From JANWHF01 sp036276235 (lineage in GTDB: Bacteria > Planctomycetota > Phycisphaerae > Tepidisphaerales > Tepidisphaeraceae): DNA of 25,883 nt. The notes under the pieces were generated by a model that did no database searches, was not told the origin of the DNA, and saw only the letters and a program-made list of their open reading frames with translations. Positions 16,282 through 25,767 of the stretch are shown here, in pieces (the first letter of the stretch is position 1; the number at the start of each line of letters is the position of its first letter). The position numbers and the translations under genes are program-made. The stretch is taken from the NCBI GenBank assembly GCA_036276235.1, contig DATBDZ010000317.1, forward strand, positions 1 to 25,883, given 5' to 3'.

Positions 16282-17454
16282 ATGCCAAACCATGACATCA
16301 TCGTGATTGGCGCGAGCGCTGGAGGGATTCCGGCGTTGATGCACTTGTGCAAAGGTCTGCCGCATGATTTGCCGGCGGCGGTCTTTGTCGTTGTGCATAC
16401 TTCGCCCAGAAGCCCCGGCATGCTCCCCAAGCTGCTCGATCGGGCAGGTGCGCTTCGCGCCGAGTATGCGCGCGATGATGCGCCGATTCGGCATGGGACG
16501 ATTTACGTCGCGCCGCCGGACCATCATCTTCTGCTGGAAGAAAAGCGGATGAGGCTGGGGCACGGCCCGCGCGAAAACGGGTTTCGGCCGGCGGTGGATC
16601 CTCTGTTTCGCACTGCCGCCCGGACGCTGGGAGAGCGCGTGATCGGCGTGATCCTCTCCGGCGGGCTGGACGATGGCAGCGAAGGATTGCTGCTGGTCAA
16701 ACAGCACGGCGGCCTGGCGGTCGTGCAGGACCCCATTGACGCCCCTTTCTCGCAGATGCCGCAGAGCGCCATTATGACCGTGGATGTGGATCACGTGGTG
16801 CCGGTCGCGGAGATGGCGGCGCTGCTGGTTCGATTGACTTACCTGCCCGCCGAGCACGGCGCCCCGACCGCTGCCGCCAAACGTGATCTTGAGGAAAATC
16901 CCGTGGAACCTGCCCTGAAAGGCCTAAGCGCGCTGGTTTCTCAGACTCACAAGGGCCCGCCCTCAGGATTGACCTGCCCCGAGTGCGGCGGCGCGCTCTG
17001 GGAGCTGCAGAACGGAAAGCTCATCAAGTACAGTTGCCATGTTGGGCACACCTATTCGGTGCATGGGCTGCTTGCGTCGCAGGATGAATCGCTGGAGTCG
17101 GCGCTGTGGACCGCACTGCGGGCGCTGGAAGAAAGCGCCGAGCTGCGGCGCCGGATGGCGGCCCGCGCCGATCGATCGCGCTTCAGCTCCGTTGCCGACA
17201 CCTTCAAGCAGCAGGCGGAAGAAGCCGAGGCCCGCGCGAGCCAACTGCGCAAGCTGCTGATCGGCCCGGACGCACTCGGCAACGGCGGCGCGCATTCTTC
17301 CGGCAACGGCGGCAAACGGTCTTCTGGTAATGGCGGTGCGCATTCTTCCGGAAATGGCGGCGCGCGTTCTTCCGGCAACGGTGGCGCACATCGCGGCTCC
17401 AAAGCCGCCGCGCGCTCCAAGCGACGCCCAAAGCGCGCCGCACGGTCGACGTGA
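16282..17454 (+). CDS. CheB-type methylesterase with Cys/His tail and Gly-Asn-Gly-Gly repeats
   Basis: A 390-residue protein. The CheB catalytic domain occupies about 3-185, with S12 (GASAGG), H39 (VVVHTS) and D131 (SGGLDDGS) as the likely triad; the usual N-terminal receiver is absent. A segment at about 230-260 has C232-P-E-C235 and C252-H-V-G-H256, a probable zinc site of a type seen in CheB proteins beside CheR/PAS kinases. A helical region (265-325) follows, then five eight-residue units of the GNGGAHSS type (333-372) and a basic tail (KRRPKRAAR). Start moved to 16282 because MPNHDIIVIGASAGG begins the domain. The CheB-CheR fusion lies 100 bases downstream. CheB removes methyl groups from receptor glutamates; no receptor is encoded here, so its target is unknown. 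Confidence 0.88.
   Translation: MPNHDIIVIGASAGGIPALMHLCKGLPHDLPAAVFVVVHTSPRSPGMLPKLLDRAGALRAEYARDDAPIRHGTIYVAPPDHHLLLEEKRMRLGHGPRENGFRPAVDPLFRTAARTLGERVIGVILSGGLDDGSEGLLLVKQHGGLAVVQDPIDAPFSQMPQSAIMTVDVDHVVPVAEMAALLVRLTYLPAEHGAPTAAAKRDLEENPVEPALKGLSALVSQTHKGPPSGLTCPECGGALWELQNGKLIKYSCHVGHTYSVHGLLASQDESLESALWTALRALEESAELRRRMAARADRSRFSSVADTFKQQAEEAEARASQLRKLLIGPDALGNGGAHSSGNGGKRSSGNGGAHSSGNGGARSSGNGGAHRGSKAAARSKRRPKRAARST
17278..17397 (+). repeat. 24-bp in-frame tandem repeat, five units
   Basis: Five units of 24 bases (GGCAACGGCGGCGCGCATTC then TTCC, with variants) encode GNGG-[AK]-[HR]-SS repeats. Units differ mainly at third codon positions, so the peptide repeat is kept while the DNA diverges. 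The last unit ends in RGS instead of HSS. Confidence 0.9.
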
Positions 17455-17554
17455 CTCTGACGTGTTGCATTGCTCATGGATAAGCTACAATTCCTTTGGC
17501 ACCGATTGAGCCGAGTTGATCCCTTCCGCACTCCCCTCGACCGGCGTGATACTA

Positions 17555-20311
17555 ATGCGAAAAAAAATTCAAACGCCGCGCCGAAAAACCAAAGTGGAAC
17601 AGCCGCCGCGACGGAATGCTCAGCGTCCGAAGACTGCGAGAGCGAACGGCCCAAAATCCAACGGTCAGCCGGCGCTCGACGTCGTCGCGGATGCACCGAG
17701 CGTCTCGACGCTGCCGTCATTTACCATCGTCGGCATCGGCGCCAGCGCCGGCGGACTGGAGGCGTGCTCCGATCTGCTGCGCGCGCTCTCGCCGCAGTCG
17801 GCATTTGCGGTCGTCATCGTTCAGCACATGGCACCGGAGCATGACAGCTTTCTGCCGGGATTGCTCGCGGGCGTCACCAGCCTGCCGGTTGTGCAGGTGA
17901 AGGATGGTCTGCGTATCAACCCGGGGCACGTCTACGTAGTGCCGCCCAATGTGCAGATGGAAATCATCGGCGGGCAATTGCGATTGCAGCCGCGCCCATC
18001 GGATCGCACCCAGCATCTGCCGATCGATTACTTTTTCCGATCGCTGGCCGAATACGCGCAGTCGCGCGCGATCGGCGTCGTACTTTCAGGAACGGCGTCG
18101 GATGGATCAATCGGCGTGCGCGAGATCAAGGCGGCGGGGGGAATCACCTTCGCGCAGGAGCCGCGCACGGCCAAGTACGATGGGATGCCGCGTGCAGCGA
18201 TTGCTACCGGCGCGGTCGATCTGGTGATGGCCCCGACGCAGATCGCGATGGAGTTGGAGCGGATTTCCCGGGATCCGCTCACCTCACCGCTTCATGCGCC
18301 GCGGGTGCCGACGGATGATTCGGCGCTTCTGGACGAGCACATGGCGCGCATCTTCTCGATGCTTCGCACCGCCAGCGGCGTTGATTTCACGCATTACAAG
18401 CTTCCCACAATTCGCCGCCGGCTTCAGCGTCGGATGGTGCTGCACAAGATCGAGTCGCTCGACAAATACATCAAATACCTGCAAACCAACCCGGCTGAGG
18501 TTCAGTCGCTTTATCAGGATATCCTCATTCACGTGACGCGGTTTTTCCGCGATCCGGAATCGTTTGAGGTTCTGGCGCGACAGGTGTTTCCCAAAATACT
18601 GGAAGCGCGAGTCGGAGAGTCGCCGATCCGTGTCTGGATTCCCGGGTGCTCGACCGGCGAGGAAGCCTACTCCGCGGCAATAGCGTTGCTGGAGTTTCTG
18701 GCGGAAAAGGCCGCGGGAAAGTCGGTCCAGATTTTTGCCACCGATGTTTCGGAGTCGGCGGTCGAGCAGGCGCGGGCGGGCGTTTATCCCGAGAGCATCA
18801 GCGCCGATGTCTCGCCCGAGCGACTGCGACGCTATTTCACGCGCACCGATGGCAGCTATCGCATCGCCAAAGCAGTTCGTGATCTTTGCGTTTTTGCGCG
18901 GCAGGATCTCACGCGCGATCCGCCGTTCTCAAAGCTCGATCTGATCCTTTGCCGCAACGTACTGATCTATCTCGGCCCGCAGCTTCAGAAAAAACTGATG
19001 AACGTGTTTCATTATGCGCTGAAGCCCACCGGCTTTTTGATGCTCGGTACTGCCGAAACAACCGGGGCCAGCAGCGATTTATTTGTTGCCACCGATAAGC
19101 GGCACAAGATTTTCACGAAGAACACAGTTGGAGCCCGCGCCGATATGGATTTCCCGCATGATCGTTCTGAGTCGCACATCGGCGAGCCGCGCAGGGCGGT
19201 CGCTATCGAGCATCGCAGCTCGGGAAACATTCAGAACGAGGCCAACCGCGTTCTGCTCTCGCGGTATTCTCCGCCGGGCGTTTTGGTGAACAGCGATCTG
19301 CAGATCGTTCAATTTCGCGGACAGACCGGCGCGTTTCTCGAACCGGCCCCCGGCGAGGCCAGCCTTGATGTTCTGAAGATGGCGCGCGAAGGGCTTTTAT
19401 ATGGCCTTCGCAGCGCCCTCATGGAGGCAAGAAAAACCGATTTGCCCGTCCGCAAGCGCGGACTCAACGTCCGCCAGAACGACGGCATTGCGCGAGTTGA
19501 TCTGGAAGTCATCCCCGTCACAAGCGCGTCCGAGGGGCGGCACTTCCTGGTGTTGTTTCAGCAGCCGGGCACCGCCCCGGCGGAAGAGCGGCCGGCGCTC
19601 AAAGGCGCAAAGAAAAAATCCGCAGTGCGCGGAAAGCGTGAGACACGCCACGATGCTGATCGCATCTCGCGCCTCGAGCAGGAACTGGCCGCCAGTCGCG
19701 AGTATTTGCAGTCGATGATCCAGGACCTCGAAGCCGCCAATGAAGAGTTGCAATCGGCCAATGAAGAGATCCTCTCCAGCAATGAAGAACTGCAAAGCAC
19801 TAATGAAGAGCTCGATACCGCCAAGGAAGAGCTGCAAAGCACCAACGAAGAACTGAATACCGTCAACGAGGAATTGCAGGGACGCAACGAGGAATTGAGC
19901 CGCGTCAACAGCGATCTGGTGAATCTGCTCGGCAGCGTGCAGATCGCGATCGTAATGGTGGCGGGCGACCTGCGCATCCGCCGCTTCACGCCGATGGCCG
20001 AGCGCGTTCTTAATCTGATCCCAACGGATCTGGGCCGGCCGATCAGCGATATCAAGCCAAACATCGATTGCCCGGACCTGGAAAGCCTGATCACCGATTC
20101 GATCGAGTCGATGAGTATTCGCGAGCGCGAATGCCGCGATCGGCATGGCCGGCGATATCTCTTGCGTGTGCGGCCTTACAAGAACGTGGAAAATCGGATC
20201 GACGGCGCGGTATTGGCGCTTTTTGATATCGCCGAATCACCGCGCCGCCTCGACGCCGGCGACGGCGATCGCGAAGCGACTGTCGGCACCAATGAGCCGT
20301 CCGGTAATTGA
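17555..20311 (+). CDS. CheB-CheR-PAS fusion protein
   Basis: A 918-residue soluble protein. A basic N-terminal stretch (1-40) precedes a CheB domain (about 55-240) with S64 (GASAGG), H91 (VQHM) and D183 (TASDGS). A CheR methyltransferase follows (about 255-525) with the SAM site IPGCSTGEEAYS (362-373) and CRNVLIYL (466-473). Next are a PAS-like region (about 560-670), a long coiled coil of repeated NEELQSTNEEL heptads (about 700-785), and a final PAS domain (about 790-895). Such fusions usually work in signalling cascades with hybrid kinases rather than classical chemotaxis. The frame also allows a TTG start at 17516; ATG at 17555 is preferred, though its ribosome site is weak. It sits between CheB and a hybrid kinase on the same strand, with gaps of 100 and 124 bases. 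Confidence 0.93.
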   Translation: MRKKIQTPRRKTKVEQPPRRNAQRPKTARANGPKSNGQPALDVVADAPSVSTLPSFTIVGIGASAGGLEACSDLLRALSPQSAFAVVIVQHMAPEHDSFLPGLLAGVTSLPVVQVKDGLRINPGHVYVVPPNVQMEIIGGQLRLQPRPSDRTQHLPIDYFFRSLAEYAQSRAIGVVLSGTASDGSIGVREIKAAGGITFAQEPRTAKYDGMPRAAIATGAVDLVMAPTQIAMELERISRDPLTSPLHAPRVPTDDSALLDEHMARIFSMLRTASGVDFTHYKLPTIRRRLQRRMVLHKIESLDKYIKYLQTNPAEVQSLYQDILIHVTRFFRDPESFEVLARQVFPKILEARVGESPIRVWIPGCSTGEEAYSAAIALLEFLAEKAAGKSVQIFATDVSESAVEQARAGVYPESISADVSPERLRRYFTRTDGSYRIAKAVRDLCVFARQDLTRDPPFSKLDLILCRNVLIYLGPQLQKKLMNVFHYALKPTGFLMLGTAETTGASSDLFVATDKRHKIFTKNTVGARADMDFPHDRSESHIGEPRRAVAIEHRSSGNIQNEANRVLLSRYSPPGVLVNSDLQIVQFRGQTGAFLEPAPGEASLDVLKMAREGLLYGLRSALMEARKTDLPVRKRGLNVRQNDGIARVDLEVIPVTSASEGRHFLVLFQQPGTAPAEERPALKGAKKKSAVRGKRETRHDADRISRLEQELAASREYLQSMIQDLEAANEELQSANEEILSSNEELQSTNEELDTAKEELQSTNEELNTVNEELQGRNEELSRVNSDLVNLLGSVQIAIVMVAGDLRIRRFTPMAERVLNLIPTDLGRPISDIKPNIDCPDLESLITDSIESMSIRERECRDRHGRRYLLRVRPYKNVENRIDGAVLALFDIAESPRRLDAGDGDREATVGTNEPSGN

Positions 20312-20435
20312 GTCGCAGAAAATCTTTTTGAGAATAACGTTCCTCCGACGGATTGGATTTGCTAGGATCACAATGGAGCTTTTTTGTTGACGAAGGGGGC
20401 CGTTCTGGGAAACTGCTCTCGGGCTCTTCTGGTTC

Positions 20436-22121
20436 ATGTCGGCAAGCATGGCAACAATGACTGAGGACTTCGAAACCACCGATCGGGTTTCGCTCGTCGC
20501 GCGCATCATGGAACTGGAGGCGCGGCTGGCGGCGTTGCTCTCGCATGGAGACAGCCAGGCAAGTGCTGATCTGGCTGAGCTGAAAGCCGCGCGGCAGATT
20601 CTCGAGGACCGGCTGCACCGCTGTGAAGACCTGTACGATTTCGCGCCGATTGCGTGCGTCACGATGGATGGGTTTGGCCTGATCCGTGAAATGAACCTGA
20701 CGGCGGCGACGTTGCTGGGCCTGCCGCGGGCGCACGCGGCCAGAACGCCGTTCCTGCGGTTCGTTGCCCCCGAAAGCCGCACCGAGTTTCTTAATCATCT
20801 GATCCGCTGCCGAACGTCCGGCGGGCATGTGGTGGAAGTCCAGCTCGCCTGCAAAACCGGCCAGAAGATACAGGCGCAACTGCATACCCGCGCCTACGGG
20901 GACGGCGACGCGCGGCTCTTTCCCACCGCCATCACCGATCTCACCGACCTGCGCGCCACTGAGGCCGAGCGTGCCCGCCTGGCCACCGCCAATCAGCAGG
21001 CGCAAACGTCTGGTGAAGCCAAGGATCGCTTTCTGGCCATACTCAGCCATGAGCTGCGAACGCCGCTGACTCCGGTGCTGGCGGCGCTGACCGCCTCCGA
21101 CTTTGAGCGCGATCTTCCGCCCCATCTGCTGCCGACCGTCGAGATGATCCGCCGAAACATTCGCCACGAGGCGCGGCTCATCGACGATCTGCTCGATGTG
21201 AATCGCATCATCCGCCAGAAGCTTGAGCTGCGCAAGTCGGTGATCAGCTTGCACAGCGTATTGAGGGAAACGACCGAAGCATGCGCCGATGAATTAAGCC
21301 GCCGCGGGCTTTCGCTCACGGAGGATTTTTCAGCTGCCGAGCATTTTGCCCAGGCGGATTCGGGCCGATTGCGGCAGGTGTTCCTGAATCTTCTGAATAA
21401 CGCGATGAAGTTCACCCCGGCCGGCGGAAACATCACCGTCAGCACGCGCCGAAGCGGCGAGGGCAAGATCACCATCGAAGTCACCGACACTGGAACCGGC
21501 ATCGCGCCGGATGCGATTGGCCGCCTGTTCGAGCCCTTCGAGCAGGTGGGCCCGCGCCTTGAAGCGGCATCCGCGGGCCTGGGCCTGGGCCTCTCCATCG
21601 CCAAGGGCCTGGTCGAAGCGCACGGCGGCCGCATCACCGCCAGCAGCGCGGGCGTCGGAAAGGGCGCAACCTTTGAAGTCACCCTCCCCACGGTGCCGGC
21701 AGAAAAACTGGCGCAACTCCCCGCCCCACAGGCTCAGCATCATCGCCCGCTGAAAATCCTTCTGGTCGAAGATCATTCCGACACCGCCCGCGTGATGGCA
21801 ACCCTGCTCCGCAAGCATGGGCACGAAGTGCGCGTCGCCATGTCGGTCCATGAAGCAAAGCACATGGCCGACGAGAAGTTTGATCTGCTGGTCAGCGACA
21901 TCGGCCTCCCCGATGGCAGCGGAGCCGACGTGATGCGCGCCGTCTCCGAGCGCCAGAACGTCCCCGGCATCGCCCTCAGCGGCCTGGCCTCAGCCGAAGA
22001 TATCCGCGCCAGCAAGGAAAGCGGTTTCACCGAACATCTCACCAAACCGGTCGATTTCCCGGTGTTACTGTCCGCGATCGACGTCGTCGCAGGACGCGTT
22101 AGCTCCACTCGCCCGAATTAG
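20436..22121 (+). CDS. hybrid sensor histidine kinase (PAS-HisKA-HATPase-REC)
   Basis: A 561-residue soluble hybrid kinase. A short coiled coil (about 20-65) leads into a PAS domain (about 65-175). HisKA has H205 in LSHELRTPLTPV, the ATPase domain has NLLNNAMKFTPAGG (318-331), DTGTGIAP (351-358) and GLGLGLSIA (381-389), and the receiver has E445/D446, D488 (VSDIGLPD) and K537. The HisKA segment closely parallels that of the 13837-16017 kinase (LIDDLL after a run of RRN), so the two are paralogues. It follows the CheB-CheR-PAS gene and probably works with it. Several Met codons lie at the start (residues 1, 5, 8); none has a strong ribosome site, so the start is uncertain by a few codons. Confidence 0.92.
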   Translation: MSASMATMTEDFETTDRVSLVARIMELEARLAALLSHGDSQASADLAELKAARQILEDRLHRCEDLYDFAPIACVTMDGFGLIREMNLTAATLLGLPRAHAARTPFLRFVAPESRTEFLNHLIRCRTSGGHVVEVQLACKTGQKIQAQLHTRAYGDGDARLFPTAITDLTDLRATEAERARLATANQQAQTSGEAKDRFLAILSHELRTPLTPVLAALTASDFERDLPPHLLPTVEMIRRNIRHEARLIDDLLDVNRIIRQKLELRKSVISLHSVLRETTEACADELSRRGLSLTEDFSAAEHFAQADSGRLRQVFLNLLNNAMKFTPAGGNITVSTRRSGEGKITIEVTDTGTGIAPDAIGRLFEPFEQVGPRLEAASAGLGLGLSIAKGLVEAHGGRITASSAGVGKGATFEVTLPTVPAEKLAQLPAPQAQHHRPLKILLVEDHSDTARVMATLLRKHGHEVRVAMSVHEAKHMADEKFDLLVSDIGLPDGSGADVMRAVSERQNVPGIALSGLASAEDIRASKESGFTEHLTKPVDFPVLLSAIDVVAGRVSSTRPN

Positions 22122-22196
22122 AACTGCATCGCGCCGGACGATTTCGGTTCATTCATTCCCGGTTACCCTGCGGCGCACGAAAGCGTACACAATCTA

Positions 22197-23684
22197 ATGC
22201 AGAGCTCGTCGCAACACATTATCAACCCGTCGAACAGTGACTGCGAACAGATCTCACCGCGCGCTACCTTTTGGCCGGGATTGCAATTGGTCCTCGCATT
22301 TTTCCTCGGCGCACTGACGAGTGTCGTTCATCCATCGCGAGCGTCGGCGCAGAACTGGCCGGCCTGGCGGGGGCCGTATGGGACGGGGGTTTCTGATGCG
22401 AAGGACGTGAAGGATCCGCCGCTCAAGTGGACGGAGAAGCAGAACGTGCGATGGCGCGTGGAGCTTCCTGATCGCGGCAACTCTACGCCGATCGTCTGGG
22501 GCGATCGCGTGTTTGTTACGCAGGCGATCGAGAAGGAGAATCGCCGCACGCTGATGTGCTTCGGCCGCACCGACGGAAAGTTGCTGTGGCAATCGGGCGT
22601 GGTTTACGCGGAGCGTGAATCCACAAACGGTCAGAATCCCTACTGCTCGGCGTCGCCGGTCACCGATGGCTCGCGCGTCGTCGCATACTTCGGCTCTGCG
22701 GGCATCTACTGTTACGACTTCGATGGCAAGGAGATTTGGCACCATGATCTGGGCAAGGCCGACTCCTGGCACGGCAGCGGGTCATCGCCGGTGCTCTACG
22801 AAGATCTGTGCATCATCAATGCCGGACCGGGCACGAACGCGGCGCTGGTCGCGTTGAACAAAATGACCGGCGACGAAGCGTGGAAGGTGTCGTCAAAGAA
22901 TGCGGCGCCCGCGCTCATGGGATTATTTGGACTCTTGGGCGCGCGCGGCGGAGCAAAGGCCGCCCCCGACGCGGGCGGCGCCGGGACCAAGTTCGACAGC
23001 GCCGCGGCGGCGGTTGATATGAGCGGCGCGGGCGGATTTGCCGGCTCGTGGAGCACGCCGTTGATTGTCAAAGTTGCCGATGAGGGTAAAGCCCCCGATG
23101 AGCTGATCGTTCCGCTGACCTCGAAGCTCGCAGGATACGACCCGGCGACCGGCAAGGAGCTCTGGACCTGCCGCGGAATGACCGAGCAGGTCTTCTCGTC
23201 GCCGACGGCAAGCAACGGCGTCCTGATCGTCGCAGCAAAAGTGGGCGGCGGCGGAACGCTCGTGTTCGCCGTCAAACTCGGTGGCAAAGGGGACATCACC
23301 CAAACGCATCTCCTGTGGCAGGAACGTTTGCCCAAAGATTGCGTCGGCTCGCCCGTGATTGCCGGCGGCAATGCTTACATGGTCACTCAATTCGGCACGA
23401 TCGTCTGCCTCGAAGTTTCCACCGGCAAAAAGCTCGCCGAGAAACGCTTGAGCAGCGAAGCCAGCGTCGGCGGATCATGGTCGTCAATCGTGCTCGTCGC
23501 TAACAAGCTGCTGGTGCCAAACCAATCGGGCGAAGTGTTCATCGTCAAACCCACGCCCGAGCTGGAGATCCTCGCGACGAACTCAGTGGGCGAGGAGCCC
23601 ACGTGCGCTTCGCTGGCAGTCGCCGATGGGCAGGTCTTTCTCCGCACGTATAAGGCGCTCTGGTGCTTTGCGAATCCATTGTAA
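22197..23684 (+). CDS. secreted PQQ-type beta-propeller repeat protein
   Basis: A 495-residue protein with a signal peptide or anchor: a polar N-terminus of about 25 residues, a hydrophobic stretch (about 27-45) and a likely cleavage at ASA-QNW (after residue 51). The mature protein starts NWPAWRGPYGTG, as in many planctomycete PQQ-propeller proteins. Repeated blades of the types ALNKMTGDEAWK, GYDPATGKELWT and CLEVSTGKKLAEK mark a beta-propeller. A low-complexity Gly/Ala insert (about 240-283) interrupts the propeller. No PQQ-dehydrogenase active-site residues are apparent, so a structural or binding role, as for BamB-like proteins, is more likely than catalysis. It follows the hybrid kinase after 75 bases, possibly by chance. 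Confidence 0.85.
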   Translation: MQSSSQHIINPSNSDCEQISPRATFWPGLQLVLAFFLGALTSVVHPSRASAQNWPAWRGPYGTGVSDAKDVKDPPLKWTEKQNVRWRVELPDRGNSTPIVWGDRVFVTQAIEKENRRTLMCFGRTDGKLLWQSGVVYAERESTNGQNPYCSASPVTDGSRVVAYFGSAGIYCYDFDGKEIWHHDLGKADSWHGSGSSPVLYEDLCIINAGPGTNAALVALNKMTGDEAWKVSSKNAAPALMGLFGLLGARGGAKAAPDAGGAGTKFDSAAAAVDMSGAGGFAGSWSTPLIVKVADEGKAPDELIVPLTSKLAGYDPATGKELWTCRGMTEQVFSSPTASNGVLIVAAKVGGGGTLVFAVKLGGKGDITQTHLLWQERLPKDCVGSPVIAGGNAYMVTQFGTIVCLEVSTGKKLAEKRLSSEASVGGSWSSIVLVANKLLVPNQSGEVFIVKPTPELEILATNSVGEEPTCASLAVADGQVFLRTYKALWCFANPL

Positions 23685-23764
23685 TCCGGGCTTCCCCCTT
23701 CCTCCCTTGCCCGAACGTGAGCAGTTCGCTAGCGTAATTGGCGGAACCGCGCGGTGGCCGGGCT

Positions 23765-23770
23765 TATAAT
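23765..23770 (+). promoter_or_regulatory. possible -10 box of the permease gene
   Basis: A perfect TATAAT lies 30 bases upstream of the ATG at 23801, in a high-GC context where chance occurrence is low. No good -35 box is found at 16-18 bases; TTGGCG lies 21 bases upstream, which is too far for a standard promoter. Confidence 0.4.
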
Positions 23771-23800
23771 TCCCGAAGCCGGGCAAGTTAGCTGGATACG

Positions 23801-25705
23801 ATGGAACAGACTCAATCACTTCCTCCCGCCTTGTCACTCTTGAGCAGCCGGCGGCCTCGCAACGTGAGTTGGTTTGGGGCGGCGGGCTTGCTCTTTGGTG
23901 ATTGGGGTACGAGCCGCCTTTATGTGCTGGGGCTGGCGTTCCTCGTGGCGGGGCATAGCAGCTTCTACCTGATCGGCGCCATGAGCCTGCTGATCATGGC
24001 GGTGGGGTGGGCCTACACCCACATTTGCCGAATCTACCCCGACGGCGGCGGCGTCTATACCGCCGCCAAGCAGCGCAGCCGGCTGCTGGCGGTCATTGGG
24101 GCGCTGCTGCTCTTCGCGGATTACACAGTGACGGCTTCCCTGAGCGCGCTGGATGCATTCCACTACTTTGGGCTCGGTCATCAGCACACTGCGCAGGTCG
24201 CCAATGTCGATGCCGGCGATCGGGTCATCATCAAACATGAGGAGACAACGGAAGAGGCGACCGAGCCGCTTTGGTCATGGCGAAGCCCCGGGCTTTGGGC
24301 GATCGTTTCGATCGGTCTGGTCGGCGCATTCAATCTGATGGGGCCCAAGCACACCGCCGGATTCGCGGTTTTCACGGCCGCGGGAATGGTGGCGATCACG
24401 CTGCTGCTGACGGTCTGCGCTATACCGAAGATCCATTGGTCGCAGGTCAACCTTGGAACGCCGTTCCAGCATCCGATGGCGATGTGGCAGGGGTTCGTGG
24501 GGATTGTGCTGGCGCTATCGGGCGTCGAGGCGATCGCCAATCTTACCGGCGTAATGAAGCAGCCGGTCTTTAAGACCGCGCGCAAAAGTATCTGGACCGT
24601 AGCGCTTGAAGTGGCCGGCTTCAATCTCTTCCTGGCGGTTGCGATGGTCGCCATCACTCCGCTGGCCCGCGAAGGTCATGTAGAAGACATGCTTGCTTAC
24701 ATGGCCTGGTATTACGTGGGGCCGTGGGGCGAATGGCCGGTCAGAATTGTCGGCGGATTATTGCTTTTGTCCGCGACAAATACCGCCGTGAATGGACTGA
24801 TGAGCATCACCTACGTGATGAGCCGTGACGGCGAATTGCCGGGCGTCTTCCAGAAGCTCAATGGGTTTGGCTCACCCTGGGTTGGCGCGATCATCGCGGC
24901 GGGCGTGCCGGCACTGGTGCTGATGTTTGCCCACAAGCTCGAGACGCTCGCGTCGCTTTATGCCATTGGCGTGATCGGCGCGGTGGCCATCAACATCACG
25001 CTCTGCTCGATTCATCCGCGGCTCCGCAAAATGTGGCGGCGCGTGCCGATGTTCGCGATCGGCATCCTTCTGGCCTTTATCGAAATCACGCTCGCGTACA
25101 CCAAGCCCAAGGCGCTGCTTTTCGCCAGCATCGTGATGGCGATCGGCCTGATCCTGCGGCAGATCACCCGCATGGCCAGCGCCCGACGACCCAAGCCAAG
25201 CCTGCTGCGGCAGGCGATTATCGAGCAGCTCCCGCCGGATGCGCTGGCCAAGCCAAGGTTTCTTCTGGCAACGGCGGGCTCGGCGCGCCTTGCCGGGCCG
25301 GCGCTGCGCTTCGCGCGCGACGCCAATGCCGCGCTGGTCGTCTGCTTCGTGCGCGATGTGGCGCTGTCGTACAAAGTCGAAGCCGAAGCGCGGCTCACCC
25401 TGGACAGCGACACCGCCGCACAAACGCTCTTCCGCGATTTCCTCGAGCATGGGCACCGGATGAATGTGCCGATCATTCCGATGTACGACAGCGGCACCAG
25501 CGCCGCCGAGATCATCGCCGAGACGGCGGCGATGAACGGTGTGGAAAAGATTCTCATCGGCACCAGCCGCCGCGGCTCGTTGCACCAGTTCATCAAGGGA
25601 AGTTTTCAGCAGAATCTGGAAAATCTGTTGCCTCCTGAATTGGGTGTGACGGTGATCTCGAGTGATCCGGAAGCGACGGCGCCGGTTTCCACCTCGTCGC
25701 ATTAA
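23801..25705 (+). CDS. APC-superfamily permease with C-terminal UspA-like domain
   Basis: A 634-residue membrane protein. About 12 hydrophobic segments (28-455) form an APC-type carrier with the conserved GVEAIANLTG (241-250) and the consecutive segments typical of amino acid permeases. A cytosolic domain (about 485-622) has a universal-stress-protein fold, ending with GTSRRGSLHQFIKGS (587-601), a nucleotide-binding-like motif. In the first segment GDWGTSRLYVLG (D34, Y41) resembles the GDIGTSPLYVL signature of KUP potassium carriers, and FADYTVT (D107, Y108, T111) matches the DYxxT pattern of KimA-type carriers. K+ import is therefore possible, but amino acid transport is the default for the family. 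An acidic loop (EETTEEATE, about 147-155) lies between segments. ATG at 23801 starts the protein. Confidence 0.85.
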   Translation: MEQTQSLPPALSLLSSRRPRNVSWFGAAGLLFGDWGTSRLYVLGLAFLVAGHSSFYLIGAMSLLIMAVGWAYTHICRIYPDGGGVYTAAKQRSRLLAVIGALLLFADYTVTASLSALDAFHYFGLGHQHTAQVANVDAGDRVIIKHEETTEEATEPLWSWRSPGLWAIVSIGLVGAFNLMGPKHTAGFAVFTAAGMVAITLLLTVCAIPKIHWSQVNLGTPFQHPMAMWQGFVGIVLALSGVEAIANLTGVMKQPVFKTARKSIWTVALEVAGFNLFLAVAMVAITPLAREGHVEDMLAYMAWYYVGPWGEWPVRIVGGLLLLSATNTAVNGLMSITYVMSRDGELPGVFQKLNGFGSPWVGAIIAAGVPALVLMFAHKLETLASLYAIGVIGAVAINITLCSIHPRLRKMWRRVPMFAIGILLAFIEITLAYTKPKALLFASIVMAIGLILRQITRMASARRPKPSLLRQAIIEQLPPDALAKPRFLLATAGSARLAGPALRFARDANAALVVCFVRDVALSYKVEAEARLTLDSDTAAQTLFRDFLEHGHRMNVPIIPMYDSGTSAAEIIAETAAMNGVEKILIGTSRRGSLHQFIKGSFQQNLENLLPPELGVTVISSDPEATAPVSTSSH

Positions 25706-25767
25706 CACGCACGCGTCCGGCCCTTCCGGGCACGGCTATCACAGGTGAGTTGCTCTCCGACTTCTTC

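Noticed and set aside
20091..21254. 387-codon open frame on the minus strand
   Set aside because: It is antisense to the end of the CheB-CheR gene and the start of the hybrid kinase; shadow frame.
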